Source of the DNA: Gammaproteobacteria bacterium
Lineage (GTDB): Bacteria; Pseudomonadota; Gammaproteobacteria; QOAV01
DNA: 5,587 bases
Reading direction: 5' to 3'
Assembly (NCBI GenBank): GCA_027067235.1
Contig: JALXFQ010000233.1
Span: 1 to 5,587, forward strand
The notes beneath the pieces were generated by a model that searched no databases, was not told the DNA's origin, and was given only the letters and a program-made list of their open reading frames with translations. The translations under genes and the position numbers were made by a program. Positions within the stretch are counted from its first letter, which is position 1. The number at the start of each line of letters is the position of its first letter. This document shows positions 5,130-5,587 of this stretch, piece by piece.

Positions 5130-5587
5130 GCGGCAGCAAGCCGCGCAAGACATCGGGGATGATTCAGTCGGGCTGCTGGTGCGGGCGCGACTGCTGGACG
5201 CAACCTACCGGTCGTTTTATCTGATCGCCATCGTACAGGTGCTGGTCGGCCTGTTTTTTGTGGTTTTCAACTGGCCCATCGCCAGTCACGAGCGCCTGAC
5301 CATCTGGTATGTGCTGCTGTTGCTGGCGACCGTGCCGCTGGTGCCGAAGCGCTTGTCCTATTTTCAACAGAGCATGGATTCCCCGCGCAAACTGTCTTCC
5401 TGGTCAGTTAGCGTACTGATTCAGTCTTTTGCGCTGGGCGGCGTATGGGGACTGGCGTCAGTGTGGTTTCTGGGCTTTACCGCTCCGCAGCGCGGTATCG
5501 TCAACCTGATGATTATACTCGGCATGTCGTTTGGCGCCGGCATCGTTATCAAGACCAGCCCGCTGCGGGTGTACGTTTACACCATCC
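5122..5587 (+). CDS. N-terminal membrane region of a probable sensor kinase (partial)
   Basis: The frame opens at ATG 5122, overlapping the response-regulator stop by 8 nt, and runs off the window end after 155 residues without a stop. It starts with a short charged cytoplasmic segment (MAERQQAAQD..., RARLLDATYRS 21-31). Four likely membrane helices follow at about 32-49, 61-78, 95-117 and 126-143, including ALGGVWGLASVWFLG (104-118) and LGMSFGAGIV (133-142). This layout is typical of the N-terminal membrane domains of sensor histidine kinases, and also of some GGDEF proteins, with a WG motif in helix 3 and GMxxGA in helix 4. The overlap with a response-regulator gene favours a histidine kinase, possibly hybrid. 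The catalytic part is outside the window, so the function is inferred from context. Confidence 0.8.
   Translation, partial: MAERQQAAQDIGDDSVGLLVRARLLDATYRSFYLIAIVQVLVGLFFVVFNWPIASHERLTIWYVLLLLATVPLVPKRLSYFQQSMDSPRKLSSWSVSVLIQSFALGGVWGLASVWFLGFTAPQRGIVNLMIILGMSFGAGIVIKTSPLRVYVYTI

Overview
The window looks like an accessory or intergenic-rich stretch of a moderately G+C-rich gammaproteobacterial chromosome. Three things suggest this: the G+C-biased codon use of the genes on the right, the ATTCTGGGGACACGATAC-type repeat at the left edge, and the GC-rich palindromic intergenic elements. No gene allows a genus assignment, and all supported genes are on the + strand.

Left third (1-1028): I see no credible protein gene. 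There is a perfect 26-bp tandem repeat with partial copies (11-82). Next come two diverged copies of one GC-rich palindromic element in opposite orientation (about 121-396 on + and about 560-787 on -), on either side of an 85-bp near-palindrome (426-510). A short hairpin repeat lies at 932-963. The open frames here are by-products of repeat composition.

Middle (1029-2315): a small A+T-richer cassette. It holds a 68-aa conserved small protein of unknown function, a DUF2442-like gene cut by an in-frame TGA at codon 20 (probable pseudogene), and a 266-aa class I SAM-dependent methyltransferase. The composition shift, the lack of a Shine-Dalgarno sequence before the methyltransferase and the decayed neighbour suggest acquired DNA.

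Right part (2316-5587): after about 316 bp of unassigned sequence, a gene with a strong ribosome binding site encodes a 310-aa probable exported protein of unknown function. A 160-bp hairpin-rich element (3567-3726) with terminal inverted repeats follows. Its stems pair better as a minus-strand RNA than as a plus-strand RNA. Then comes a tight gene run: a DUF2461 protein, a NarL/LuxR-type response regulator, and the start of a multi-pass membrane protein that is probably the partner sensor kinase (cut by the window edge). These three are adjacent or overlapping and probably form one transcription unit: membrane sensor to response regulator to DNA, with DUF2461 of unknown role at the head.

Most notable: the strand-asymmetric structured element at 3567-3726, the paired inverted GC-rich elements around a large palindrome, the nonsense-interrupted DUF2442-like gene, and the DUF2461/two-component linkage.
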